Shown: positions 41,144 through 50,274 of the stretch, piece by piece
Layout of the letters: each line of letters opens with the position of its first letter
How positions within the stretch are numbered: the first letter of the stretch is position 1
Assembly: GCA_014695255.1 (NCBI GenBank)
Contig: JACJNX010000103.1
Coordinates: 1-51,633, forward strand
Length of the DNA: 51,633 bases
Source of the DNA: Cyanobacteria bacterium FACHB-63
GTDB lineage: Bacteria; Cyanobacteriota; Cyanobacteriia; Leptolyngbyales; Leptolyngbyaceae
Direction: 5' to 3'
Position numbers and translations under genes: made by a program
The notes under the pieces: model-generated
What the model was told of the DNA's origin: nothing
The model's input: the letters and a program-made list of their open reading frames with translations, nothing else
Databases searched by the model: none

Positions 41144-43036
41144 ATGACGACTTTACCTTCTGATCCCTGGCTCGATCGCTCGATCGGAGAGAATCAACGC
41201 TATCAGCTTGTACAGCGTCTTGGCGGCGGTAGTATGGGTGATGTTTTTGTCGCGATCGACACGAAGTTGGGTCAACAAGTCGCACTGAAAATTCTTAAAA
41301 GCAACTGGGCAGAAACCGACGAGTTACGCCGCCGCTTTGAACACGAAGTCGCTCTCTGTGCTGCTCTGCGCGGTGACCATATTGTGCAGGTTAGCGATTA
41401 TGGTGTAACTCCCGAAGGCTATCCGTTTTATGTGATGGAATACCTTCGAGGTCAAACCCTCGGACAACTAATGCGGCGCGAAGGACACCTCCCAGTCGAT
41501 CGAGCCATTAAACTAATCATTCAGGTCTGTGATGGTCTAGAACCAGCTCATCAAGGCGTGATGCTGCACCATCGAAGCGAACGGATTCGAGTGGTACATC
41601 GCGACCTCAAGCCCGAAAACATCTATCTTGTCAATACTGCGCTCGGTGAACTGGTTAAAATTCTCGATTTCGGCATTGCTAAGATTCAGTACGAACAAAG
41701 CGATAGTACGGTGCAGACCGGAATGTTCATCGGTACGTTTCACTATGCGTCACCGGAACAAGTGGAAGTACGACAAGAAATTGATGGACGATCGGACATT
41801 TATAGTTTGGGCGTAATTCTGTATGAAATGCTAGCGGGAGCAGATCCCTTTGGCTTAGGGCGAGAATCAGCAGATATCAGTCAGATGTCTTGGGCGATCG
41901 CTCATGCGTCGAGAACACCCATTCCCCTCTGCACTCAGGCGAACTGTGAAGCCTTTCCAGCAGCACTCGAAGGAATCGTGATGCGTTGCCTACAAAAGCA
42001 TCCAGACCAGCGCTTTGCCACGATCGGAGAACTGCGTCAGGTCCTTTGTTCGCTGGCTCCTCACGTTCAGGATTCGATCAAAGAAACTCGACCTCAAGCC
42101 GCGATCGCGGTTCCGCCCGTCGCGCCAACTGAAGTTTCGGCTCAAACTGCTTCAGCCGCACCTGTCGCCCCAAAAAGAGCAGAAGTCAATCCTCCACAAA
42201 CCGAAGTCAATGCGCCACGAGTAGTCAAATCGGCTCCCAAGCGTGCTTCAGGGATCAAATTAATCTTGCTGGGATTCGGAGGCGCGATCGCACTTTCCGC
42301 GGCTGCTTATTGGGGCATCACTCAGCGCACCGCCTCCAAGCCCGAACCCGCGAAACCCGCCGAAACCAAACCGACCTCAGCCGCATTGCTCAAAACCGCG
42401 ACTGACCAAGCAAACGCTGGAAAGTTGACCGATGCGATCGCGACCGCGACCCAGATCCCCGTCAGCGATGCAGAATACGCGGAAGCTCAAACCTTGATCA
42501 ATCAATGGTCACAAAAGCTAATTGCTAGTGCCGAACAAGAATTTCGCAAAACGAATGCTCAAACTGCTCTTAAATCTGCCCTGACCAAGCTGCAAGCGAT
42601 TCCCAAATCGAGCGCAGTTTATTCAGAAGCTCAAACTAAACAACAACAATGGCAAAGCGAATGGAACACCGCAGCACAACAAATCAAACAAGCCAAACAA
42701 GCCGAAGCATTGAACCAATGGAATGCGGTGTTTGCCGCCACTAACACCGTGCCAAGTATTGCGTACTGGCAGCAGCAAGCAAAATCGCTCAACCAAAAAG
42801 CAGAGGCCGCCCAGAAAGCTAGCACTCCGCAGCCCGAACCCCCAGTTGTGATTGATACTCCTCGATACACTGCCCCCGAACCGCCTGTAGATGTCCAACC
42901 TCCCGCCCGTAGCACTGAGCCAGCACCTTCAGCACCTGCCTATCAACCCTCCCAACCCAACACGCCACCCGCAGAACCCAACACGCCATCCGAACCCAAA
43001 GCGCCTGTAATTCCTCCTAGAGAAGGAAAATTTTAA
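41144..43036 (+). CDS. Membrane-anchored Ser/Thr protein kinase
   Basis: 630 aa from the ATG at 41144; a TTG 33 nt upstream is less likely. The kinase domain (about 20-290) is complete: glycine loop LGGGSMGDVF, Lys in VALKIL, VVHRDLKPENIYL with Asp154, KILDFGIAK and HYASPEQ. A short insert (MLHHRSERIR) precedes the catalytic loop, as in the paralogue at 47403. A proline/alanine-rich linker leads to one membrane helix at about 372-391 (LILLGFGGAIALSAAAYWGI). The rest is helical repeat-like (SAEQEFRKTNAQTALKSALT) and ends in a proline-rich tail. It is a Hanks-type kinase likely to phosphorylate FHA partners; the FHA proteins of the CIS locus are natural candidates. Confidence 0.93.
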   Translation: MTTLPSDPWLDRSIGENQRYQLVQRLGGGSMGDVFVAIDTKLGQQVALKILKSNWAETDELRRRFEHEVALCAALRGDHIVQVSDYGVTPEGYPFYVMEYLRGQTLGQLMRREGHLPVDRAIKLIIQVCDGLEPAHQGVMLHHRSERIRVVHRDLKPENIYLVNTALGELVKILDFGIAKIQYEQSDSTVQTGMFIGTFHYASPEQVEVRQEIDGRSDIYSLGVILYEMLAGADPFGLGRESADISQMSWAIAHASRTPIPLCTQANCEAFPAALEGIVMRCLQKHPDQRFATIGELRQVLCSLAPHVQDSIKETRPQAAIAVPPVAPTEVSAQTASAAPVAPKRAEVNPPQTEVNAPRVVKSAPKRASGIKLILLGFGGAIALSAAAYWGITQRTASKPEPAKPAETKPTSAALLKTATDQANAGKLTDAIATATQIPVSDAEYAEAQTLINQWSQKLIASAEQEFRKTNAQTALKSALTKLQAIPKSSAVYSEAQTKQQQWQSEWNTAAQQIKQAKQAEALNQWNAVFAATNTVPSIAYWQQQAKSLNQKAEAAQKASTPQPEPPVVIDTPRYTAPEPPVDVQPPARSTEPAPSAPAYQPSQPNTPPAEPNTPSEPKAPVIPPREGKF

Positions 43037-43323
43037 GTTAAGTTAAATTTCTCACACAAAACTTGCATCATTCGTAAACAATACGGTTTAATAATTCAGC
43101 GTTCCAAAGCTCAAGTTAGTCTCAGCTTTGCCTGCGTCTAGTTTTGCTGAACTTTAGATTAATTGAGTTTAGTTCTTAACACGGATTCGCTGATTGTTAG
43201 TGGTGTCCGTTTAACGTGTCTTTTAGTCAGGTCTGTTGTAGTTCTACCGATCGTTGAACCGTTCTCATTGTTCATAAAATTGATCCATGTCGAACGTGCT
43301 GATTTTTAAGCTAATTAAAGTCA
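43037..43323. other. AT-rich intergenic region before the porin gene
   Basis: 287 bp between the kinase stop and the porin ATG, without an ORF I can support. It is AT-rich with several taagttaa/ttaatt stretches and probably holds the porin promoter. I could not fix the promoter boxes. Confidence 0.4.
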
Positions 43324-45075
43324 ATGAGCCTGAAGCACACTTCCTATTTAATTGGGATTTCTGTAGGTCTTTGTTTATCTGAGCAGGTCTGTGCAGATAC
43401 GATTCAGAATTCCCCGTCTTTATCTGCTCCTGCTGTTACGGTTTCTCCGAGTCCGTCTGCTCCTGTTCTTACTTCTTCACCCCAGCTGATCGCACCGCCT
43501 GTTGCTCCACCGGAGGTCAAACTTGCCCCGGAAACAAAGCCTGTCGATCGCGTGATTGCTCCGGTTCCTAGCTTGATAAAACTCCCGGAACACTTTGAGG
43601 CTACTCCTGGGATGGAGCAAGTTTCGTCGGTTTCGCAACTCTCCGATGTGCAGCCGACTGAATGGGCATTTCAAGCGCTGCAATCTTTAGTCGAGCGGTA
43701 TGGCTGTATTGCAGGCTATCCTGATCGCACCTTTCGGGGAAATCGGGCAATCACGCGCTACGAGTTTGCAGCAGGACTCAATGCCTGCCTCGATCGCGTC
43801 AATGAATTAATTCGCGCTCAAGTAGATGAAGCGGTCAAACCCGCCGATCTAGAAACAATCAAACGCCTCCAACAAGACTTTGCGGCTGAACTCGCAACGC
43901 TTCGAGGAAGGATGGACGCGCTCGAAGCTAAAACGGCCGTCCTTGAACGGCAGCAGTTCTCAACCACAAGCATTTTAGGTGGAGAATCTATTTTTGGACT
44001 GGTTAAAGGCTTTGGAGGTGGCCCGCCCGGAGACGGTGAAGTAAATCCTGTGTTGGTCTCAACCACGCGATTGCAGTGGAATACTTCATTTACCGGACGC
44101 GATCGCTTACGGTTTGAACTCGAAGCCGGAAACTTTAGCGGACTCGGTTTAGCTGATCCGCGATCGCTCAATAGCTTGAATGCTCTGTTGTCGTTTCAAT
44201 CGGACACTGGCAACAATCAAGTCTTGTTGTCCACGTTAGAATATCGCTTTGCAGTAGGCGATCGACTGGTGGTTACAGCGCGTCCAGTCGGCTTTAGTTT
44301 GAGCAGCGTACTGACTGCAAACTTTCCCTATTTTAGTGATAGCCAGGGATCAGTCTCGCGCTTCGGTCAACTGAGTCCGATCTTCAGAATCGGCAATCTC
44401 GATGCAGGAGTTGGTTTTGATTGGTTATTAAGCCGACGATTGCGCTTTCAGTTTGCCTATGGGGCAAACAATGGCTCGGATGCCAACGACGGATTCTTGT
44501 TTGGTAAAGGCGGACATGCGCTTGGTGCCCAACTGTTATTTTTACCATCCGACACTGTTCAAATCGGCGCAACGTTCATTAATGGTTACTCTCCCGATGG
44601 CAGCTTAAATACCTTTACAGGAAGCCGAGTTGCAGATGCCTCCGGATTCATTAATCAACCCGCTCAAATCTACGCGCTCAATCTCTCGCTGCAATGGGAA
44701 ATTTCCCCGAAAGTTGTGTTTGCAGGGTGGGCAGGACTCGCCGCCGCGTATGCTGCGGATACGAACGCTGGAGCTGCTAGCACGACCTTTATGGCCTCGC
44801 TCGGATTCCGTGACCCTTTCAACCGTAAACAAGGCGATTTGCTGGCGATTTTAATCGGACAGCCACTCAGTCTACTAAATGTCAGCAATACAACGGTTTC
44901 TACAGGCTTAGTCACCGATAATGTATTATCACTTCATGCGGAACTCTTTTACCGATTCCGGATCAACGATAATCTTTCGATTACACCCGGTTTCTTTCTA
45001 GTCACCAATCCGGGGAACTTTGCGTCAAACAATACAATCTACGTTGGTACAATTCGATCGTCATTCCGATTCTAG
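43324..45075 (+). CDS. SLH-domain OprB-type outer-membrane porin (iron uptake porin family)
   Basis: 583 aa. An N-terminal signal sequence (LIGISVGLCLSEQVCA) and a proline/serine-rich stretch are followed by an SLH domain (TEWAFQALQSLVERYGCIAG, YPDRTFRGNRAITRYEFAAG). A coiled coil follows (LETIKRLQQDFAAELATLRG, RMDALEAKTAVLERQ). The beta-barrel starts near residue 220 (LQWNTSFTGRDRLRFELEAG) and ends with the aromatic YVGTIRSSFRF. This is the standard layout of cyanobacterial outer-membrane porins, where the SLH domain binds peptidoglycan. It probably has no CIS role, but it starts a short run of secreted-protein genes. Confidence 0.94.
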   Translation: MSLKHTSYLIGISVGLCLSEQVCADTIQNSPSLSAPAVTVSPSPSAPVLTSSPQLIAPPVAPPEVKLAPETKPVDRVIAPVPSLIKLPEHFEATPGMEQVSSVSQLSDVQPTEWAFQALQSLVERYGCIAGYPDRTFRGNRAITRYEFAAGLNACLDRVNELIRAQVDEAVKPADLETIKRLQQDFAAELATLRGRMDALEAKTAVLERQQFSTTSILGGESIFGLVKGFGGGPPGDGEVNPVLVSTTRLQWNTSFTGRDRLRFELEAGNFSGLGLADPRSLNSLNALLSFQSDTGNNQVLLSTLEYRFAVGDRLVVTARPVGFSLSSVLTANFPYFSDSQGSVSRFGQLSPIFRIGNLDAGVGFDWLLSRRLRFQFAYGANNGSDANDGFLFGKGGHALGAQLLFLPSDTVQIGATFINGYSPDGSLNTFTGSRVADASGFINQPAQIYALNLSLQWEISPKVVFAGWAGLAAAYAADTNAGAASTTFMASLGFRDPFNRKQGDLLAILIGQPLSLLNVSNTTVSTGLVTDNVLSLHAELFYRFRINDNLSITPGFFLVTNPGNFASNNTIYVGTIRSSFRF

Positions 45076-45084
45076 AGGTCAACT

Positions 45085-45747
45085 ATGAGAAATCGATGGA
45101 TTACAGTGAGTTGTAATTTGGGATGGGTAGCGCTAATCGGTACGATCGCACCACAAGTCATGGCACAGTCTACACCCTGTCGAGGACAACTCGTGAACAA
45201 TCAGTGTGTCCCGCTGCGATCGACCTTCTTTGAAGAAGAACGAAGACTGCGATTCGGTTTTACCAACTTTCTCGATGCAGCGCTCGATGGTGCAGGGAAT
45301 GCAATTAATACCAATGTTCGCAATCCAGAAACCTTTGCTACGGTACTCGAAGCTTCTCGTGGCGGGCCTTTACCTGGAACCTTAGTCGTCGGAAGCCGCG
45401 ATCGTAACGATCCGAATTTCTTAGCGAGTACTTTTACTGCTGATAGTGTTGGAACTGTAACAATTACGCGAGTCAGTCCGGACTCGAACGAGCAGACTGG
45501 GAATGTAGATCTACAACTCAGATCAATTAATGGACAATCGCTTGACATCGTGAACGGTCGCTATCGGGCGAGTGGTGCTGCAAATAACGATCGCGTCAGC
45601 GGAGTGATTGAAGTGACTGACCCGACTAATCCCGAACGGGCCGTCTTCATTCAACTCCCTCCCAACACTTCTCCGAATGCGAGTGATAACAATCAAACGA
45701 TCAGTGGTCGTGCAACAGTTTCGGTGGGTCGTCCCGTTGACCGATAA
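45085..45747 (+). CDS. Secreted protein of unknown function
   Basis: 220 aa with a signal peptide ending near MAQSTP. Two cysteines (TPCRGQLVNNQCVPL) may form a disulfide just after cleavage. The rest is polar and predicted beta-rich (FGFTNFLDAALDGAGNAINT, VGTVTITRVSPDSNEQTGNV). I do not recognise the family. It begins 9 bp after the porin gene with gaggtcaac as ribosome binding site, and the COP23-type gene follows after 23 bp, so the three are probably one operon. Confidence 0.75.
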   Translation: MRNRWITVSCNLGWVALIGTIAPQVMAQSTPCRGQLVNNQCVPLRSTFFEEERRLRFGFTNFLDAALDGAGNAINTNVRNPETFATVLEASRGGPLPGTLVVGSRDRNDPNFLASTFTADSVGTVTITRVSPDSNEQTGNVDLQLRSINGQSLDIVNGRYRASGAANNDRVSGVIEVTDPTNPERAVFIQLPPNTSPNASDNNQTISGRATVSVGRPVDR

Positions 45748-45770
45748 ATGTATGTTTTGGAGGACTAACT

Positions 45771-46328
45771 ATGGTTCGCTTTACTCTTTCCGCCATTCCA
45801 GCCGTCATCGGAATGATGGCAATTTCTGCATCTCCAGGATTTTCTCAAACTCCCCGCCCCACATTGCTAACCGTATTTGAATGCAGTCAATACGGCAGAA
45901 ATGGCTATGCCTCGGTTGCAACACGAGGGGGGCAAAAATCAGATCCAATGATTCTCTGGACGCGATCCTTCGGTGGATTTTTGCCGCTCCAGCGCTGCAA
46001 TATTGTGAATGAGCGACTGAACCGCGCGATCGCGACTACCGACAAAGGCAGCTTAAGCAATTTGTATTTAACGTTCGGTCAGGTGCGAGGATCAATGGTG
46101 ATTTGCTACGTCAATAGCATGGAGGACAGCTGCAACAAGGACAATATCTTGTTTACCCTACGTCCTCAAGATCGAGGCAGAGAACGAGAAATTCTCGAAC
46201 AAGTCGCATATTTTGGTACAGCGGTGAGTGGAAGTCCGATCCAGCAGAGTGGCAGTCGGTACTTTGCGCCGTTAGGTCAAGCGATCGAAAAAGCATTTGC
46301 ACCGAAGCCTTCTAGTCGTACACCCTAA
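45771..46328 (+). CDS. COP23-domain secreted protein
   Basis: 185 aa. It has a signal peptide (FTLSAIPAVIGMMAISASPG) and the COP23 pattern: TVFECSQYGRNGYASVATRG, MILWTRSF, LQRCNIVNERLNRAI, YLTFGQVRGSMVICYVNS and CNKDNILFTLRPQD. Four conserved cysteines could form two disulfides. COP23 proteins are secreted cyanobacterial proteins, first noted for circadian oscillation, and are often encoded near trypsin-like proteases. A good ribosome binding site (ggagga) precedes the ATG. Confidence 0.85.
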   Translation: MVRFTLSAIPAVIGMMAISASPGFSQTPRPTLLTVFECSQYGRNGYASVATRGGQKSDPMILWTRSFGGFLPLQRCNIVNERLNRAIATTDKGSLSNLYLTFGQVRGSMVICYVNSMEDSCNKDNILFTLRPQDRGREREILEQVAYFGTAVSGSPIQQSGSRYFAPLGQAIEKAFAPKPSSRTP

Positions 46329-46344
46329 TCAGGCAAGTTGTGAT

Positions 46345-47334
46345 ATGCGGTCTAAACGTCTTTGGTGGAGTGCGATCGTGTTGTGTGCGATCGCACTCAC
46401 GATTTTGATTCATGCACCGTCGCGGCCGATGTTGGCACAGCAACCAACCTCATCGCGACTGGCGCTTGAAGATATCAATGAGTTAGCGGCTCGAACCACG
46501 GTTGTCATCGCTCAAGATCTGCAAAAGGGACAGGTTGAAGCGGGCAATGCATTTAATCCGGGATCAGGCGTGATCGTGGCAAAGGTCGGAAAAGTCTACT
46601 ATGTGGCGACAAATTTTCATGTCGTCGCGCCCAAGAATGTGCCTTATGGAGTCCGGACATTTGATGGCGCAATTCACATCGTCGAGCCCAATGATCCCGT
46701 GTTTGGTATCCATCGATTCGGCAAACAGCAGCCAGATGGAACGGTACGCGGACTCGATTTAGCTATCATTCGGTTTGAGAGTGACAAGGACTATCCGCCT
46801 GTCGATATCGATTTGAATTTGGTCGATCGCGGCATTCCGGCCTATGTTTCGGGATGGCCTCAACCCGCAGCGATTGGACAGTCAATGAGCCGGAAGTTCT
46901 CTCCGGGCGAAGTCTTGAATGTGCGTCCTCCGTCTGATGATGGCGGCTATGGCTTGTTCTATACGAGTAATACCGCGATCGGCATGAGTGGGGGGCCAGT
47001 GTTCAATCGGCAGGGACAGGTAATTGGCATTCATGGTCGCGGTGCAGAGATTGGACAAGCTTCAGGCAATCAAGGCATTCAGGTAGACAATCTCGCACGT
47101 CAAGCCGAACAAGTGAAACACACGATTCAAATGCTGAACCAGTTACAGTTCAGCACCCAACTTCCGAATGCGGCAATGATTACGGCTTGGCAAACTCGTC
47201 CCCTAACAGCGGATGAATTCAAAGATCCAGAAGCTGCGTTTAAGGAGGCATTTCGCCGTTCAGCCTTGAGATTTTGCAGTCCGTCTTGGGTCGATACTGG
47301 CGATCCTGCCGATCGATGCTCTAAGAAGCCGTAA
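46345..47334 (+). CDS. Secreted trypsin-like serine protease (second copy)
   Basis: 329 aa from the ATG at 46345. The TTG at 46297 would overlap the COP23 gene and lengthen the signal peptide, so it is rejected. A signal anchor (WWSAIVLCAIALTILIHAPS) precedes the protease domain with His92 in ATNFHVV, Asp138 in RGLDLAIIRF and Ser215 in IGMSGGPVFN. It has no PDZ domain. The C-terminal about 60 residues (RPLTADEFKDPEAAFKEAFR, RSALRFCSPSWVD) are an extension missing from the paralogue at 40224. It is followed by a bidirectional terminator. Confidence 0.9.
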   Translation: MRSKRLWWSAIVLCAIALTILIHAPSRPMLAQQPTSSRLALEDINELAARTTVVIAQDLQKGQVEAGNAFNPGSGVIVAKVGKVYYVATNFHVVAPKNVPYGVRTFDGAIHIVEPNDPVFGIHRFGKQQPDGTVRGLDLAIIRFESDKDYPPVDIDLNLVDRGIPAYVSGWPQPAAIGQSMSRKFSPGEVLNVRPPSDDGGYGLFYTSNTAIGMSGGPVFNRQGQVIGIHGRGAEIGQASGNQGIQVDNLARQAEQVKHTIQMLNQLQFSTQLPNAAMITAWQTRPLTADEFKDPEAAFKEAFRRSALRFCSPSWVDTGDPADRCSKKP

Positions 47335-47336
47335 CG

Positions 47337-47390
47337 AAATAACCTTTACAAGTTGAAGTTTCTTTCACATCAAACCTGTAAAGGTTATTT
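47337..47390. terminator. Bidirectional terminator between convergent genes
   Basis: Perfect 14-bp arms aaataacctttaca (47337-47350) and tgtaaaggttattt (47377-47390) enclose a 26-nt loop. The stem is flanked by A on the left and T on the right, so it can end transcription from both the protease gene (plus) and the kinase gene (minus). It fills the 68-bp gap between their stops. Confidence 0.82.
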
Positions 47391-47402
47391 TCGACTAAGC
47401 CC

Positions 47403-48851
47403 TTAGCGAGTTGATTGCTGCTGGGGTTGCAACTGGGGGCGAAGACAAAGATACAGTCCACCCATCATTCCGAGTCCCAAGAGAAAGCCGATCGCGACCA
47501 TCAAGAGCGTTTGTGAGCTAGAAGGCTTAGACGTTTGGCGGTTCGGCTCAACTACCGTGGCATCATAAATTCGAGGCGGCGATTGTACGATCGTAGACTC
47601 AGGCACTCGATGTGCAGCCATTTCACGAGGTCGCGAGATCGTGCGACCCAATGTTGAAGCTACTGTAGCATCAGGGTGAAGAATTTTGCCTGATGCTTGA
47701 ACGATCGTGGAATCTGATGGGTTTGATGGCTTGGGAGATTGCACGATCGTCACATCCGGGCGAGTTACTTTCGGTTGTACGATCGTGGAATCCGGTCTAA
47801 GGCGCGGAGCTTGAGCAATGGTTTCGTCAGGGTGAGCAACCAACGGTTTATGAATGGTGGGTTCGTCTAAGAAGTTTGATTGCACTGTTTCAACGGGAGA
47901 CTGCGCGTGAGGACGATCGACCACCGACTGAAGCGCTTGACGCAACTCAGCCACGGTTGCAAACCGATCGCTCGGACGTTTATTCAAACAGCGCATCACG
48001 ATCGCTTCGAGTGCAGCAGGGATCTGTTCACATCCGGGTTGCTGTCGGAGCGGAATCGGTTGACTCGAAGCATGTGCGGTTGCCCAAAACAGTTCTGCTC
48101 GTCGTGAATCCGGCTTCGCATTGTAAGGATTCGTACCGGTCAGCATTTCATAAAGAATCATGCCTAGGCTATAGATATCCGCCCGACCATCGGTTTTAGC
48201 AGCATTGATAAGTTGTTCTGGAGCCGCATAGCGAAACGTACCCAGAAATGCTTGGGTGAGATTGGTTTGATTTGCAGTGTCATCGTGCAGTTTCTTAGCA
48301 ATCCCAAAATCGAGTAGTTTTGCTAATTCTCCCAACCCAGTTGGAACCAGATAGATATTTGCGGGTTTGAGATCTCGATGCACGACTTTGACCGTTTCTG
48401 ATACGGTTGCTTGATTGCGCCAAATCGCCACTCCTGAATGAGCTACATGCAATCCTTCACAAAGTTGAATGGCAATTTGAACGGTTTGGTCGATCGACAC
48501 CCTGCCTGCCTGCCGAATCAACTGATCGAGCGTGCGTCCCTGCAGATATTCCATCACGTAGAACGGGTTACCTTCGGGCGTAACTCCATAATCGAGCACT
48601 TGCACAATATGTTCGCTCTCTAGCGCGGCAGAAATCGCAACTTCTCGTTCAAACCGAGCAATGATTTCTTTGTACTGGCTGAGTGCCCCTTTCAGGAGCT
48701 TAATTGCCACTCGTCGCCCTAGATGGATGTCCATTGCTAAATACACATCGCCGATCGCGCCTCCTCCTAACTTTTGGTCAAGACGGTAGCGTTCTGTAGT
48801 TCCTAATCGACGACCCAACCACGAAGCAGGAGAATTTGAAGCATTCATCAC
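47403..48851 (-). CDS. Ser/Thr protein kinase with repeated (D/E)xTIVQ linker and C-terminal TM helix
   Basis: 482 aa. The kinase domain (about 20-300) is complete: LGGGAIGDVY, VAIKLL, VVHRDLKPANIYL with Asp160, KLLDFGIAK and RYAAPEQ. It is a clear paralogue of the kinase at 41144, including VTPEGNPFYVMEYL and the insert before the catalytic loop. The linker (about 325-445) repeats (D/E)xT(I/V)(V/A): DETIAQ, DSTIVQ, DVTIVQ, DSTIVQ, DATVAS, ESTIVQ, DATVVE. These resemble phospho-acceptor motifs read by FHA domains. A single membrane helix near 450-468 (LLMVAIGFLLGLGMMGGLYL) ends the protein with a short basic tail, so the kinase faces the cytoplasm and nothing sizeable lies outside. Confidence 0.93.
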   Translation of the reverse strand: MMNASNSPASWLGRRLGTTERYRLDQKLGGGAIGDVYLAMDIHLGRRVAIKLLKGALSQYKEIIARFEREVAISAALESEHIVQVLDYGVTPEGNPFYVMEYLQGRTLDQLIRQAGRVSIDQTVQIAIQLCEGLHVAHSGVAIWRNQATVSETVKVVHRDLKPANIYLVPTGLGELAKLLDFGIAKKLHDDTANQTNLTQAFLGTFRYAAPEQLINAAKTDGRADIYSLGMILYEMLTGTNPYNAKPDSRRAELFWATAHASSQPIPLRQQPGCEQIPAALEAIVMRCLNKRPSDRFATVAELRQALQSVVDRPHAQSPVETVQSNFLDEPTIHKPLVAHPDETIAQAPRLRPDSTIVQPKVTRPDVTIVQSPKPSNPSDSTIVQASGKILHPDATVASTLGRTISRPREMAAHRVPESTIVQSPPRIYDATVVEPNRQTSKPSSSQTLLMVAIGFLLGLGMMGGLYLCLRPQLQPQQQSTR

Positions 48852-49068
48852 ACGACCCTTACACAGGATGACCTATTACTTAGATTAACGCTCTAAACTG
48901 TGTCAATTCCGTACTTAATCATCATTTTTCAATGATTTAACATAACGCATTGATATCGTTCTACGATAGGAAAGTCGAAGCGGTTGTGTCTGGTACCGTC
49001 CTCATTTTTCACTGAATCGAAGCATTTGTCTTGAATCAATACTCTAGAGCTTCTGTTGGAATGTTGCG

Positions 49069-50274
49069 ATGAACAATGCCCTCGCGATCGCAGCCGTGAC
49101 TGCGGTTCTAAAAGATATTCTGGAAAATGCCCTCGCGAATGATGCGATCGCAACCAGCGTCGGAGATACGCTTGTGACTGCTTTACCGCCCGATCGCATT
49201 TCAGTTGGAAACGATGAGCGACCCCAGCTTAATCTCTTTCTCTACCAGGTGAGCCAGAATCGCAATGCCGATTGGTTAGGACGCGATCGATTAGAGCTTA
49301 AAAGTGATCACCCTCCTTTAGCCTTGGATCTTCATTACTTACTCACCGCTTATGGAGCAAAAGATTTTCAGGCTGAATTGCTATTAGGATTTGCGCTTCA
49401 GTTGCTTCATAGCATTCCGGTAATTTCGCGCGATCGTTTACAAACGGCAATGCAAAAAGCAGCAAGCACGAGTACTTTTGGTGCGCTATCGCAAGCTCTG
49501 ACGATGACTTCTGTATCTGATTTAGTCAATCAACTCGGAGGAATCAAGCTCAGTCCGGAGTTCTTTAACATGGAAGAAACCTCAAAGCTTTGGTCTTCGA
49601 TGCAAACGCACTACCGTCCTTCGGCAGCTTATCAAGCCTCAATGGTTCTGATTCAAGGACAGCTATCGAATCCATCTAGCGAATCACCTGAATGTGTTTT
49701 TCCTCAGCCTTGGATTGATGCTATCGAACCAAATGAAGCCATTACTGCTGGTGCTATACTCACTCTCAAAGGAAAGCAATTGAAGGGTGAGTTGACCTTC
49801 GTTCGGATTGTTAACCGCTCGTCCTTGCTCAAACCGCGTGACGTTACGCCCGATCACATTCGATTTGTGTTGCCTCAGGATTTGCCAGCAGGTGTACAAG
49901 GTGTTCAAGTGATCCATCAAACACCACAGCCAGTCGAATCGAATGTTGCAGCCTTTGTGGTTCAGCCTATTGTGACTGTTAGGGTTGAGAATGTTCAAAA
50001 AATCGATAATCTATGGTCGGCAGACTTAGTGATTCGAGTGAAACCGAGAATTCTACCAGAGCAACAGGCCATTCTTTTGCTGGGATTTCGGGAGGATGTT
50101 GCTAGCATTCTTCAAACGATTAAGCTTGAGGTTTCTAATCCTGAAATAGATATATTGCGAGTTCCACTTAAGGTTCTCCAGTCAGGACGATACTGGGTTC
50201 AGCTTCAAGTAGACGGGGCAACTAGTTTTGTTCCGGGAGCCGATAGCACCCGATTTTTAAGCATAGACCTCTGA
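49069..50274 (+). CDS. DUF4255 (Pvc16-like) protein, second tail-terminator-type protein
   Basis: 401 aa. Residues 1-205 match the Pvc16 N-terminal family: ALAIAAVTAVLKDILENALA, RISVGNDERPQLNLFLYQVS, PPLALDLHYLLTAYGAKDFQ, AELLLGFALQLLHSIPVISR and SSMQTHYRPSAAYQASMVLI. Residues 225-290 look like an IPT/TIG beta sandwich (AITAGAILTLKGKQLKGELT), followed by another beta-rich part. It is the second DUF4255 gene of the window and lies 9 kb from block B, among regulators. CIS loci often have more than one DUF4255 gene; one probably caps the tube end. It stands alone with its own 217-bp upstream gap. Confidence 0.85.
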   Translation: MNNALAIAAVTAVLKDILENALANDAIATSVGDTLVTALPPDRISVGNDERPQLNLFLYQVSQNRNADWLGRDRLELKSDHPPLALDLHYLLTAYGAKDFQAELLLGFALQLLHSIPVISRDRLQTAMQKAASTSTFGALSQALTMTSVSDLVNQLGGIKLSPEFFNMEETSKLWSSMQTHYRPSAAYQASMVLIQGQLSNPSSESPECVFPQPWIDAIEPNEAITAGAILTLKGKQLKGELTFVRIVNRSSLLKPRDVTPDHIRFVLPQDLPAGVQGVQVIHQTPQPVESNVAAFVVQPIVTVRVENVQKIDNLWSADLVIRVKPRILPEQQAILLLGFREDVASILQTIKLEVSNPEIDILRVPLKVLQSGRYWVQLQVDGATSFVPGADSTRFLSIDL

